Shown here one piece after another: positions 52,840 through 61,453 of a DNA stretch of 64,000 bases. This DNA is from Pseudomonas sp. ICMP22404 (GTDB taxonomy: Bacteria; Pseudomonadota; Gammaproteobacteria; Pseudomonadales; Pseudomonadaceae): the NCBI RefSeq assembly GCF_006227205.1, contig NZ_VCNG01000015.1, forward strand, positions 1 through 64,000, written 5' to 3'. Made by a program: the position numbers and the translations under genes. Position 1 is the first letter of the stretch; each line of letters opens with the position of its first letter. The notes below the pieces were generated by a model. That model was given only the letters and a program-made list of their open reading frames with translations, did no database searches and was not told where the DNA came from.

Positions 52840-53286
52840 TCAGCGATTGGCCTCGGCGAGTTGCTGGCGCAGCTGCGCAACTTCTGCTTCCAGCGCGCGA
52901 ACCTGCTCCTCGGCGGCTATTTGCGCCGTGACGTCGCGTTGGATGCCGATGTAGTACGTCAGTTGGTCCGCCTCGTTGTGCACGGGCGTGATGGACAATT
53001 CGTTCCAGAACAGGCTGCCGTCCTTGCGGTAGTTACGCAGGACCTGACGGCAGGGCCTGCCTTGGCTGATCGCTTCGCGGATGGCGGCGATGCCTGCCTG
53101 TTCATGATCCTGGCGCTGGAGAAAGCGGCAGTCCTGGTAGAGGATGTCATCGGCGCTATAACCGGTGAGACGCTCGAAGGCGGGGTTGGTGTAGATGAGG
53201 ATACTGTCGCTGCCCTCCTGCTCGGCGACGACGATGCCATCGTTGGAGTTCTCGACCATCAATTGCAGGAGTTTTGCGTCGATCAT
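52840..53286 (-). CDS. Short LOV blue-light photoreceptor (PpSB1/2-LOV-like)
   Basis: A 148-aa protein consisting of one LOV domain plus a short C-terminal helix. The FMN-adduct Cys53 sits in YQDCRFLQRQ, matching the Cys53 I recall for PpSB1-LOV. Flanking LOV motifs are NDGIVVAE, LTGYSADDI, NYRKDGSLFWNELSITPV and YYIGIQRDVT. The tail (EQVRALEAEVAQLRQQLAEA) is a heptad coiled coil for dimerisation. There is no output domain; signalling is expected through the divergent MerR protein, as in P. putida. The start at 53286 drops an unrelated upstream extension. Confidence 0.93.
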   Translation of the reverse strand: MIDAKLLQLMVENSNDGIVVAEQEGSDSILIYTNPAFERLTGYSADDILYQDCRFLQRQDHEQAGIAAIREAISQGRPCRQVLRNYRKDGSLFWNELSITPVHNEADQLTYYIGIQRDVTAQIAAEEQVRALEAEVAQLRQQLAEANR

Positions 53287-53433
53287 TTGGCCCACCCACG
53301 AAATTATGCAGCAGTCTGCGTAGCGCACCTGTGCGGAGCGCCGGCGCGGTTTGCCACATGATGACCTACGGATGCTCGCCGCAGAAAGACTGTATGGGTT
53401 TAGAATGTGCCACCTTTCGGATAAACCCCTCAT

Positions 53434-54321
53434 ATGACTGAAGCCACTTCACCCGATTTGCTGCCCATGCGTGATGTGGTCAGCCTGACCGGCATCAATC
53501 CGGTGACACTGCGTGCCTGGGAGCGGCGCCATGGGCTGATCCGCCCGCAGCGCACCGACGGTGGCCATCGGTTGTACACGGCCAATGACGTGCAGCGCAT
53601 ACGCGACATCCTGCGCTGGACGGCCGCAGGCTTGTCCATCAGCAAAGTCGGCGAAATGCTCGAAGGCCAGCGTGAGGTGGTCCCACCCCAGGACAGCGAG
53701 CTTGACGATTGGCGTGAGGCCGTCGTGCACGCCACGAGAGCTTTCGATACCCAGGCTCTGGATGCGCTCTATCGCCAGCTGTTCTTGGTTTTGCCCAAGG
53801 CTGTCGCGCTGCGCAAGGTGCTGATGCCGGTCTGGCATGACCTGGCTTCGGGCAGTGCGCCGGGTGAGTGCAGCCAATGGCTGTTCCTCGACACGTTCCT
53901 GCGTGGCCGGCTGCTGCTGCGCCTGCAGACGAATCAGGTGGAGACGCCGCGGGTGCTGCTGGCAGGCACCGAAGGGCATGCCGAACTGCAGTTGCTGTGC
54001 GCCGGGGTGCTGCTGGGCGGCAAGCAACAAGGCGTCGAGGTGCTCGGCTGCGGGCAGCCATTGGAGGAACTTCCCCTGGTGTGCGCGGCCATCCAGCCAG
54101 CAGCACTGGTGATTGCGCTGCAAGCGCCGGTGAACCCCATCCTGGCCAAGCGCCTGCGTTCGTTGCAGATGGACATCGCTTGTCCATTGGCCCTGATGGG
54201 CGCGGGGCTGGACCGTTCGCAAGCCGCCTTGGAAGGCATTCCGCTGTGCCTGTTGAACCAACAGGACGCCGATGTCGAGGGCGTGCTCAACGCCTTGATC
54301 AGGGGCAACCTGGATCTGTGA
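53434..54321 (+). CDS. LitR/CarH-type MerR-family light-dependent regulator (PplR-like)
   Basis: A 295-aa protein. The N-terminal MerR winged helix (MRDVVSLTGINPVTLRAWERRHG, then GHRLYTANDVQRIRDIL) is followed by a helical bundle and a B12-type Rossmann domain. CarH-like Trp134-His135 (PVWHDLASG) and Glu180-x-His182 (GTEGHAEL) are retained, but the Gly of the usual D/E-x-H-x-x-G motif is Leu. It is divergent from the LOV gene by 147 bp and is the expected binder of the TGTACA-N12-TGTACA sites. Confidence 0.92.
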   Translation: MTEATSPDLLPMRDVVSLTGINPVTLRAWERRHGLIRPQRTDGGHRLYTANDVQRIRDILRWTAAGLSISKVGEMLEGQREVVPPQDSELDDWREAVVHATRAFDTQALDALYRQLFLVLPKAVALRKVLMPVWHDLASGSAPGECSQWLFLDTFLRGRLLLRLQTNQVETPRVLLAGTEGHAELQLLCAGVLLGGKQQGVEVLGCGQPLEELPLVCAAIQPAALVIALQAPVNPILAKRLRSLQMDIACPLALMGAGLDRSQAALEGIPLCLLNQQDADVEGVLNALIRGNLDL

Positions 54322-54354
54322 CCAGCGTTTGCACGACTCTGCGGACAAGCATTC

Positions 54355-54385
54355 AGGCCATCCAAGTGATGGCCTTTTGATTTTA
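54355..54385 (+). terminator. Rho-independent terminator of the LitR-type gene
   Basis: GGCCATC (54356-54362), 5-nt loop CAAGT, GATGGCC (54368-54374), then TTTTGATTTT. It is 34 bp after the regulator stop and separates it from the lipoprotein gene. Confidence 0.85.
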
Positions 54386-54454
54386 GTTGGATCCCGCTAG
54401 AATCCGCCACCCTCTCCATGAGCGGCATATAGCAAATTACGCAAGGAAGATGAT

Positions 54455-55090
54455 ATGCAATTTGGAAAAGCCATAGGCCTCGCCCTGGCCCTGAGCCTCA
54501 CTGGCTGCGCCAGCTTCACCAAAGATGAAGTCGCCCCCGTGAACCTGCCTTCGATGGCCAGCTACTCGAACAAGCCGAACGTCTATGTCGACTTCGATTT
54601 CTACCAGGGCGAACCCGACAGCGCCAAGGCCACCGAGATGCCGCAAGCCCGGGACATGCTCAAGCCCGAGCTGAAACGTACCTTCGATGAATCAGGGCTG
54701 TTTGGCCGTGTGGTTTTCGATGAGTTCCAGAAGCAACCCGGCGACTACAGCCTGCGCCTGAAGGTGTACAACCACGCGCCAGGCGGTGGGCAAATGGTCC
54801 TGGCGTTCATCAGCGGTTTTTCGCTCGGGGTTATTCCTGCACTGGGAACAGATCAGTACACCATGAGCCTGGAAACCGTGGACGAGCGTGGTCAATCGTT
54901 GGCCAAGACCAGCAACCACGACGCGATCAACACCTGGATCGGCATCTGGTTCCTGCCGCTGGCAGGCAACACCCCCAAGGCGGCCGTCACCGACACCTTC
55001 AACCGCCAGGTCAATGCGCTGTTGAAGAACTGGGTCGACAACAACCGCATGAGATACTCCGCTGTCGACACCCGCATTCCACGGGGCTGA
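54455..55090 (+). CDS. Lipoprotein of unknown function
   Basis: A 211-aa lipoprotein with lipobox LSLTGC (Cys18). A mature domain with FLPLAGNTPK near the end and a conserved YSLRLKVYNHAPGGG segment is typical of uncharacterised pseudomonad lipoproteins. It is separated from the light cluster by a terminator, so it is probably unrelated. Confidence 0.82.
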   Translation: MQFGKAIGLALALSLTGCASFTKDEVAPVNLPSMASYSNKPNVYVDFDFYQGEPDSAKATEMPQARDMLKPELKRTFDESGLFGRVVFDEFQKQPGDYSLRLKVYNHAPGGGQMVLAFISGFSLGVIPALGTDQYTMSLETVDERGQSLAKTSNHDAINTWIGIWFLPLAGNTPKAAVTDTFNRQVNALLKNWVDNNRMRYSAVDTRIPRG

Positions 55091-55138
55091 CAGCCGATAA
55101 GAAAAGAGCTGCGATTGCGTAATAGCCGTCAGCAAAGC

Positions 55139-55234
55139 CTGTGGGAGCAAAGCTTGCTCGCGATAACGACAGACCAGTCAACATTACTGCTGACTGACTT
55201 ACCGCAATCGCGAGCAAGCTTTGCTCCCACAGGT
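55139..55234. repeat. REPIN (AAGCTTGCTCGCGAT variant)
   Basis: Direct core at 55139-55165 and inverse core at 55204-55233, of a variant with CAAAGCTTGCTCGCG, between two convergent lipoprotein genes. A weak hairpin (AGCTGC-GATT-GCGGCT, then CTTTATTT, 55259-55282) follows and might terminate the upstream gene. Confidence 0.9.
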
Positions 55235-55285
55235 GTGTAGCTTAACTGACTGGCATTAGCTGCGATTGCGGCTCTTTATTTGTGC

Positions 55286-55831
55286 TTACTTCAACGCTTG
55301 AGTGAATTGTGGATCGCTGTACAAATTCTTGAGCAGGTCCTGCACCATCGGGTTGTAGTTGTTCGCAGCCGCCGGAATGGCGATCGGGCCGAAGAAACTG
55401 CTATCCCACTCACGCTGCACGTCCTTGGTGGTTTCGTAGAGAACCTGGTCACCCTTGCGTAGCGTGAAGCGCGCAGACAGCTCGCCATGACCGCTGCCCA
55501 TGCCGGCAGTGAGCTGGTTCTTGATCAGTTGAACCTGCAATTGCCGGTCAGCACGTGGGTCCAGCAGACCCGCCTGGCGCAGCTCATCGTTGATCGCCGC
55601 CTGGATGTGCAGTGGAACGCTGCCTGCGGGGGAAGAGATCGGGTTCATGCGCACCATCAGCGACCCTTGGCCGGAATCGGCATTCACCTGGGCTTCGCGC
55701 AGGGGGTGCATCGGCTCATGTTGCTTGAGCTGCTGGACGTTCTGGAAATTGGGTTCATAGCGAGCCATGGTGACGCCGCAGCCTTGGAGCAGGAGAGCGC
55801 AGAACGGTAGAGCCAGGTAGAGCTTCTTCAC
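55286..55831 (-). CDS. Lipoprotein of unknown function
   Basis: A 181-aa lipoprotein; lipobox LLLQGC gives Cys18. The mature part has GSLMVRMNPISSPAGSVPLHIQAAINDELRQAGLL and ends YSDPQFTQALK. It resembles the small paralogous lipoproteins common in Pseudomonas. No partner is visible. Confidence 0.82.
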   Translation of the reverse strand: MKKLYLALPFCALLLQGCGVTMARYEPNFQNVQQLKQHEPMHPLREAQVNADSGQGSLMVRMNPISSPAGSVPLHIQAAINDELRQAGLLDPRADRQLQVQLIKNQLTAGMGSGHGELSARFTLRKGDQVLYETTKDVQREWDSSFFGPIAIPAAANNYNPMVQDLLKNLYSDPQFTQALK

Positions 55832-55969
55832 AGCAAGTCCTTATGTGCTTTTTTGGAAGGAGGGGGATTATCGGTGGGTGGCATTGCGCTATCAAGGGTT
55901 GGAAGTGCTGACGTGCTCTTAAACATCGAGATGATAGGATCGGGTCTCTTTACATACGCGATTGACAAC

Positions 55970-56371
55970 ATGGACCAGAGATTCCAGGGAAGCTGTTTGT
56001 GCTCAGTGGTCAGGTACGAACTACTCACATCGCCAAAGGCAGTGAGTCATTGTCATTGCACTCAGTGCCGTAAAGGCCATGGGGCCGCATTTGCTTCATA
56101 CGGTAGCGTTCCGCGGAGCGCGCTACGGATACTTGAAGGCGCTGCCAGTATCAAAGCATTTGCTTCCTCGAAGACGGTATTACGCGAGTTCTGCGTGGAA
56201 TGTGGTTCGAGCTTGTTCTGGTCGAGAGCTGAAGGTCAGTTCGCTGATTGGGTATCGGTAGCGTTGGGTTCTCTTGATACGCCCTTCGTGGCTGGGAAGC
56301 AGAAACATGTGTATGTGGATTCTGTAGTTGATTGGTGCCCGCCATTGAAATCAGGTTCTCAGGGTGACTGA
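55970..56371 (+). CDS. GFA-family protein
   Basis: A 133-aa protein of the Mss4-like/GFA fold. Zinc motifs are GSCLCSVV, CHCTQCRKGHG and FCVECGSSLFW. It is the second GFA gene in the window (the other is at 12941) and is visibly A/T-richer with unlike codon use, which suggests later acquisition. The start at 55970 fits family length; the frame upstream is non-homologous. Confidence 0.87.
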   Translation: MDQRFQGSCLCSVVRYELLTSPKAVSHCHCTQCRKGHGAAFASYGSVPRSALRILEGAASIKAFASSKTVLREFCVECGSSLFWSRAEGQFADWVSVALGSLDTPFVAGKQKHVYVDSVVDWCPPLKSGSQGD

Positions 56372-56479
56372 ATGCCTTGGGATGGATTCATTGATCCTGG
56401 CTATTTAGACTTTATATATGAAGATTTCACTGGACTGACGGTACATGTCAAGGCGTGCCTGGAGCTCCAACATCCCTAA
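56372..56479 (+). CDS. Short unidentified reading frame, possibly a gene remnant
   Basis: A 35-aa frame (MPWDGFIDPGYLDFIYEDFTG onward) starts one base after the GFA stop. A second frame (FDVRPGSGAVVRFQPRFGE) continues in the +1 phase to about 56576, so this may be a frameshifted relic of one gene. The remaining bases to 56660 hold nothing else that I can support. Confidence 0.3.
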   Translation: MPWDGFIDPGYLDFIYEDFTGLTVHVKACLELQHP

Positions 56480-56660
56480 AGAATTTGATGTGCGTCCAGG
56501 CAGTGGCGCTGTAGTTCGCTTTCAGCCCAGGTTCGGTGAAAACGTTTGCGTCGATAGGGACAGGACTCCACGTTAAGTCTGTAGATATTCGGAGTCATCT
56601 TCACGTCTCTACAGGTCTGTCCGATATCATTCTCTTGCTTCTCTCAGATCAGGTCATGCC

Positions 56661-56936
56661 ATGAACCATCATCCTATGGAATCCTGCCCCCGCTGTGGAT
56701 CCGTCCAACACGTCAGACCAAAGGGAATTCTAATAGGAGCAGCAAGCCCAAAAAAACGCTTCAATGGGGAAGAAAAAGCAGGTTATCAACGCTTGGATCA
56801 ACTAGCAGTTGATGAATGCAAACCTGCCTTTATGAAACCAGCGCCGCTGAAGCAACTGGTTGATGGTTTTTTTTGCGATCATTGCGGGGTGGGTTTTGTA
56901 ACAAGCGATCTTGTGCAAGGTGTCGAGCGCTCATGA
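56661..56936 (+). CDS. Zinc-ribbon hypothetical protein
   Basis: A 91-aa protein with CPRC (about residue 9) and CDHC (about 73), likely binding one zinc between the ends. The basic middle is SPKKRFNGEEKAGYQR. There is no family I can name. It lies in the A/T-richer patch. The 250 bp after it show no supported gene. Confidence 0.6.
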   Translation: MNHHPMESCPRCGSVQHVRPKGILIGAASPKKRFNGEEKAGYQRLDQLAVDECKPAFMKPAPLKQLVDGFFCDHCGVGFVTSDLVQGVERS

Positions 56937-57186
56937 GGGACTGCATTGGTCAATTGCTACCGCTCGCTAATAGCGTCCTCCAACGGCTATCGCCCGCTTG
57001 ACCCAAAGGCAAAAATGGTTATTGCCGACGGGCAAAAGTCGGTCAAGCATAGGCCGAACATATAACGGCTCAGGCGCAGCACGCGGCATCGACCACTCTC
57101 CAAGAACGACGTTTATCGTAGCGGGAAATTAATATTTGCCTTTGCCTCGGCTTTTCAACGTTTTACGGTCTCTCGATAGGTTTCTT

Positions 57187-57621
57187 ATGAGTGAACTACC
57201 AACGGCCGGCGCGGGCCACGACGATGCGACGCGAAGAAAGGTCAAAGCAGCTGTCACTGCAAGAAATCTGACTAGCGCATCAAACAACACCAAATGGAAT
57301 GAGCTGATCAGTCACTTCCGTCAGCGCGAGGGATGGCGTCCGTCTTACCGGTACAAGCCAGTAACGGGCTATGTCTCAGATTGGGATACAGAGTGGTTTT
57401 ACCACCTGCCTTTTCCATTTGCAGGCGTCGAGTGGTTTGACATAGGCGTGTTCGAAAGCGGCCCGTGTGTCGGTCACTTGCTTGCCGGTGCAGTCGTCGA
57501 CCATAGCGATGAAATAGCCGAGGTTGTTGGGCAGATTGGATTTGAGTTTGAAGTGTGTGGGGGCGTTTTGAGGATCTGGGGATATTTGCCGAAAACGTAT
57601 GAAGACTTTCCTACAGCCTGA
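57187..57621 (+). CDS. DUF6678-like hypothetical protein
   Basis: A 144-aa soluble protein with the strong core KWNELISHFRQREGWRP, WDTEWFYHLPFPFAGVEWFDIG and a terminal RIWGYLPKTYEDF. I believe it belongs to DUF6678, some members of which occur as immunity-like genes. AGG lies nine bases before the chosen ATG. The codon use is A/T-rich like its neighbours. Confidence 0.72.
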   Translation: MSELPTAGAGHDDATRRKVKAAVTARNLTSASNNTKWNELISHFRQREGWRPSYRYKPVTGYVSDWDTEWFYHLPFPFAGVEWFDIGVFESGPCVGHLLAGAVVDHSDEIAEVVGQIGFEFEVCGGVLRIWGYLPKTYEDFPTA

Positions 57622-57699
57622 TTGTTGCTTTCATCTGGAAGCAAGCCAGTCCGCAGCGAAACCGCGTTGGCGTTGGGGGCAAGAAAAATATAGAGCTGC

Positions 57700-58161
57700 T
57701 CAGGTAGGCTGTTTGCATATATTCGCGTTCAATAGCATCTCAACCAGATTCTCCGGCCATACCGTATCGCTCGTGGTTCTCAGCTCCTGAATCGACCACC
57801 AGTGATGATCCGCCATGACCATCTTCTCATGCGCTGTCCACTCAGATCGGGAAAGGACCGTATCCTGAGCATGCACGACGAAATACTGCTCAACAGCGAG
57901 CACTGTTTCGCCGCTGGGTAAAAGCAACGGAAGCCGCCGATTTGCCAAAGGCTCGCCAACGGTCGCGACTTGAATGCCTGTCTCTTCGCGTAGCTCACGT
58001 ATTGCGGCTGTGTGGAGCGTCTCGCCATCCTCCAAGCCACCACCAGGCGTGGCCCAGTGGCTTTGGCCGGCCAACGCATCGTCCGTATGGTGAAATCGAA
58101 AAAGAAGGACTTCTTTTGAGGGGCTTATCACCAGTAATCGTGCTGCCTGTCGCTCTCGCAT
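57700..58161 (-). CDS. NUDIX hydrolase
   Basis: A 153-aa NUDIX protein. The Nudix box begins GGGLEDGETLHTAAIRELRE and ends ETGI, at residues about 40-63, with the catalytic glutamates in REEREET-type order. Hydrolysis of a nucleoside diphosphate linked to another moiety is expected; the substrate is unknown. The start at 58161 follows GAGGGA; an upstream frame lacks homology. Confidence 0.9.
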   Translation of the reverse strand: MRERQAARLLVISPSKEVLLFRFHHTDDALAGQSHWATPGGGLEDGETLHTAAIRELREETGIQVATVGEPLANRRLPLLLPSGETVLAVEQYFVVHAQDTVLSRSEWTAHEKMVMADHHWWSIQELRTTSDTVWPENLVEMLLNANICKQPT

Positions 58162-58382
58162 ATGCGGTCCCTCGTGAAAGGGGCGCAGATTAGGGGCTGT
58201 TAAGTTAACCGGCAAGCTTGGAGAAAGGCAGGCTGGTGGCTGCCACATTCAGTGGAAAGGGACTGGTTGCACCGATAGCAAAGTAGAGACCGCCCAAGAA
58301 CCTCCTTTCGTCTCGTAAAGTGGCAACCAGACTGACCCGTGTCTATGGTTTCGGGCGACAGATAGCTAACGGAGGCAAGGAC

Positions 58383-60368
58383 ATGGGCCAGAGCATTTCG
58401 CCCGCCGCTTCAGCTGTGCGGAACACAGGCATGGTGGTTACGCCCTTATGGGGGTCGGACAAAATCGGCGGTATCACGGTCGATTCGGACGGTGCAATCT
58501 GGCTGGGCGCTTATAGTCGCCTGGGACTAGGAGGCGAAGAGGATTCGGGTTTCACCGGCAGCCTGGTCCGGTTCAATACCAACGGTAGCCTGGACCGCAG
58601 CTTCAGTGGAGACGGTAAATCTCTGCTGCCTGTAACGCTCGATATCGAGGACGGCGGTAATGCCGCGGTGCAGCCGGGAGGCGGGTACCTGGCGACGCAT
58701 TACGTGCAAGTTGGCGGCGCCTGGGTGTCGGGTATAAGTCGTACCTTGGCTGACGGGAGCCTCGATACGAGTTTCGGGAACGGCGGCGTCGCCACAGTGC
58801 CTTTCTACTGGAATGATTTTCTAAGCCAGCAAGCGTCGTTCTCTGTACAAACCGACGGCAGCTTTTTCGCAAGCGCTGGGTATCCCTCCGGGGAGATCCA
58901 TATCGCCCGCTTCGACGCGACGGGGACTTTGGACTCGTCTTTCGCCGAGGGCGGGATCCTGGACCTGACGGCGTCCGTCGGCATTCACCCTGCCAGCATG
59001 ATCGACGTTTCGCTGCAGACAGACGGAAAAGTATTGATCACGGGGCGGGATACCCTGACTCGCGTCAACCAGGACGGTACTCTGGATAGCAGCTTTGCGA
59101 ACGGGGGCAGCCTGGCTCTGGATGTCCATGCAAATGCCCTCGTCATCCAGGACGACGGCAAAATCCTCCTGGCGGGCGCCTCGGGCGGCGTGGCGACTGT
59201 CATCCGACTCAACAGCGACGGCTCGCTCGACACCGATTTCGGTCATCAGGGGCAGGTCAGTTGGGGTTCGGAAAGCGCTCCTTTCGCTGTAGCCGACATG
59301 ATCGTGCTGGCCGACGGCAAGCTGTTGATTGGCGGAAGCCAAGGAACGAGCGCGGACGGCTATCTGGCCGCCTTGGTTCAGTTGAACGCCGACGGCAGCC
59401 TGGACCACAGCTTCGGCAATCCCGACGACGGCTATCACCACCTTGATGGTGGCGGCGATGATGATTTCTTGCTGGGTACCGCCTCGTTCGACGATGCGAT
59501 TTCGGGCGGCGCCGGTAACGATCTGCTCGATGGCCAGCAAGGCCGTGACCTGCTGACGGGCAGTGCCGGGACCGATACGTTCCGTTACCAGTCAGTCACG
59601 GATAGCTACCGAACCGCAACGGCCGCCCATAGCGACCGAATCACCGACTTCGACCCCAGCACCGATACCATCGAGCTCTTCTCCCTGGGCTTCCTCGGGC
59701 TGGGCGATGGACATGACGGAACGCTGGCGATACGAGTCAATGAAAGCGGGACGCGGACCTACCTCAAAAGCTTCGATGCCAACGCGAATGGGGAACGCTT
59801 CGAACTGGTTTTCGACGGTGACTTGAGCCAAACGCTGAATGAAACCAACCTTCTGTTTCAGCAAGCCAGCTTGACGGGCACCGAAGAAGCCGATCGTTTA
59901 CAGGGCAACGCCCGAGGCGAAATCATCGAAGGATTGGCGGGCGATGATCGTCTTCATGGCGCGCTGGGGAATGACATATTGGTTGGCGGGGAGGGCCGGG
60001 ACCTGTTGGTGGGGGGCGGCAACAACGATGTGTTCCGCTTCGATGCACTGAACGACAGCTACCGTACCGCCACCGAGAACCACACTGATCGGCTGATTGA
60101 CTACACCGTGGGTGAAGACAGGATCGATGTGTCCGCCTTGGGCTTCACCCAGTTGGGAAATGGTTACAACGGCACCTTGGACGTGGTGTTCAATGAAACC
60201 AAGAACCTGACGTACTTGAAGACCTATGAAACCGACGATCATGGGGCTCGATTCGAGTTGAGCTTGGTAGGGGACCACTCCGGTTACCGGAACCTGGACA
60301 TCATCTTCGCCGAGCCTTCGGGAGAGGAGGTTTTTCAATTGATCGGAGTGGTGGATCTCTGGGTGTAG
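58383..60368 (+). CDS. Secreted delta-60 repeat/RTX protein with duplicated C-terminal modules
   Basis: A 661-aa protein. The N-terminal half (about 65-345) carries at least six delta-60 repeats (for example SLDTSFGNGG, TLDSSFANGG), which form a beta propeller-like fold. Two copies of a module follow: RTX nonapeptides (GGAGNDLLDGQQGRDLLTG; and GLAGDDRLHGALGNDILVGG) then a DSYRTAT...FELVFDGD domain, at about 365-495 and 498-650. The final D-L-W-V fits the type I secretion tail (Asp plus three hydrophobics). No secretion genes are adjacent. GGAGG precedes the ATG. Confidence 0.88.
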   Translation: MGQSISPAASAVRNTGMVVTPLWGSDKIGGITVDSDGAIWLGAYSRLGLGGEEDSGFTGSLVRFNTNGSLDRSFSGDGKSLLPVTLDIEDGGNAAVQPGGGYLATHYVQVGGAWVSGISRTLADGSLDTSFGNGGVATVPFYWNDFLSQQASFSVQTDGSFFASAGYPSGEIHIARFDATGTLDSSFAEGGILDLTASVGIHPASMIDVSLQTDGKVLITGRDTLTRVNQDGTLDSSFANGGSLALDVHANALVIQDDGKILLAGASGGVATVIRLNSDGSLDTDFGHQGQVSWGSESAPFAVADMIVLADGKLLIGGSQGTSADGYLAALVQLNADGSLDHSFGNPDDGYHHLDGGGDDDFLLGTASFDDAISGGAGNDLLDGQQGRDLLTGSAGTDTFRYQSVTDSYRTATAAHSDRITDFDPSTDTIELFSLGFLGLGDGHDGTLAIRVNESGTRTYLKSFDANANGERFELVFDGDLSQTLNETNLLFQQASLTGTEEADRLQGNARGEIIEGLAGDDRLHGALGNDILVGGEGRDLLVGGGNNDVFRFDALNDSYRTATENHTDRLIDYTVGEDRIDVSALGFTQLGNGYNGTLDVVFNETKNLTYLKTYETDDHGARFELSLVGDHSGYRNLDIIFAEPSGEEVFQLIGVVDLWV

Positions 60369-60447
60369 GACTCTTTTCGGGTGTTTTTGGGGGCGGCGAT
60401 ACTACGTCAGTAAGCGTCTTCGTCAACAACAATCGGTCAGCGGGACA

Positions 60448-60653
60448 GGCTGCTTCCGGCCGATTGTGTTGAAAAAGTCGGTCCTTCCTGATTGCCCACA
60501 TACTGGCTGCTGAAAATGCCTTTTTTGCGCGCAGCTATGCGAAATCTGAGCTCGGAATCCTCTGCACAAAGTAAAGATTTCAATCTCAAGCGCTTACTTT
60601 TCTGCAGTGGAAACCATGGCAGACTTTTTCAACAGAATCGGCCGAAAGCAGCC
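60448..60653. mobile_element. 206-bp non-autonomous element with 32-bp inverted ends
   Basis: Left end 60448-60479 begins GGCTGCTTCCGGCCGATT and runs to GTTGAAAAAGTC. Right end 60622-60653 is its inverse complement with 30 of 32 bases matching. The 142-bp interior is non-coding. The end sequence (CGGCCGATTCTGTTGAAAAAGTC type) is familiar from IS ends in Pseudomonas, so this is a MITE or internal-deletion derivative. No clear target duplication was seen. Confidence 0.8.
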
Positions 60654-60815
60654 TTCCGGGTTGTGAGTTTTGATGGCAGTCTTCGGTTACGCATGATCAC
60701 TGACATGTTCGATAAAACCGACGCATTAGTAAGGCTTGAGGACGCGAACGGGTGAGTCTGCCTGTGCAATCCTCCGGGAGGAAAAAACGGGCACTCTCAA
60801 GCGCACGTCGTTCTA

Positions 60816-61088
60816 TCAGCTTTCAACCTGCGCCTGAAGTCTTCGTCCAATCACCCCCAGCAAATCACATCCATCACGCAACGGAATCACCAGAAGCTGT
60901 GCAAAGTCCGAAAGCACCACCGTATCGCTGGCAATCTCTGATCGGAACGCCATGTTCTCCAATACCTGAGTCACCACACGAATCCGGTAGTCAGCGGTTG
61001 CGTGAAGAACGTCAAGCGGTGCTTGTGTATCGATGAGCAGGGAAGCCGGGGTGCAGTCAATGCCTGTGATGGGGACGTATCGTTCCAT
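60816..61088 (-). CDS. Small conserved hypothetical protein
   Basis: A 90-aa protein (MERYVPITGIDCTPASLLIDTQ, then RSEIASDTVVLSDFAQLLVIPLRDGCDLLGVIGRR). I recall similar short proteins in fluorescent pseudomonads. GGAG is nine bases before the ATG. There is no signal peptide. The function is unknown. Confidence 0.65.
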   Translation of the reverse strand: MERYVPITGIDCTPASLLIDTQAPLDVLHATADYRIRVVTQVLENMAFRSEIASDTVVLSDFAQLLVIPLRDGCDLLGVIGRRLQAQVES

Positions 61089-61375
61089 GTTTGAAACTCC
61101 GATCTAGTGAGGTTAGACCACTCAATCGTCGCCAAACAATTGGGTGGCAGTTGCACGCAGGTTGGCGAACCGGGATCGGAAACCGGCAGACCCTAAGGTC
61201 TCCCGCGCGCAACTACCATAACGGGTAGCCGCGCAAGTGTGCCAAAGCCTTCGCAAAAAGCGCAGTACTTTTGCACGTGATCCCAGGTCGCCAAACCTGA
61301 TCGCCCCCCTTGGGCGACGGGAAAGACTATAGTTTTTCGCGCCCAAACCGGACAAGGTGAGAGATTCCGAGAGCA

Positions 61376-61453
61376 TCGTAGGAATCGTGAGAGTTCTGCG
61401 CGGAAACGAACCAACATTTTCAGGATTCGTAGGACAGTGAGAAGGAGTTCTGC
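61376..61453 (+). promoter_or_regulatory. GGA-rich leader with imperfect direct repeat
   Basis: TCGTAGGA...GTGAGAGTTCTGC at 61376-61399 is repeated as TCGTAGGA...GTGAGAAGGAGTTCTGC at 61427-61453, ending at the start codon of the membrane protein gene. AGGA occurs three times in the last 32 bases, one being the ribosome site. This is the arrangement expected of an RsmA/CsrA target, but that is inference. Confidence 0.35.

Noticed and set aside
60492..60755. 87-codon frame through the inverted-end element
   Set aside because: It is made of the element's own end and interior with no protein features.
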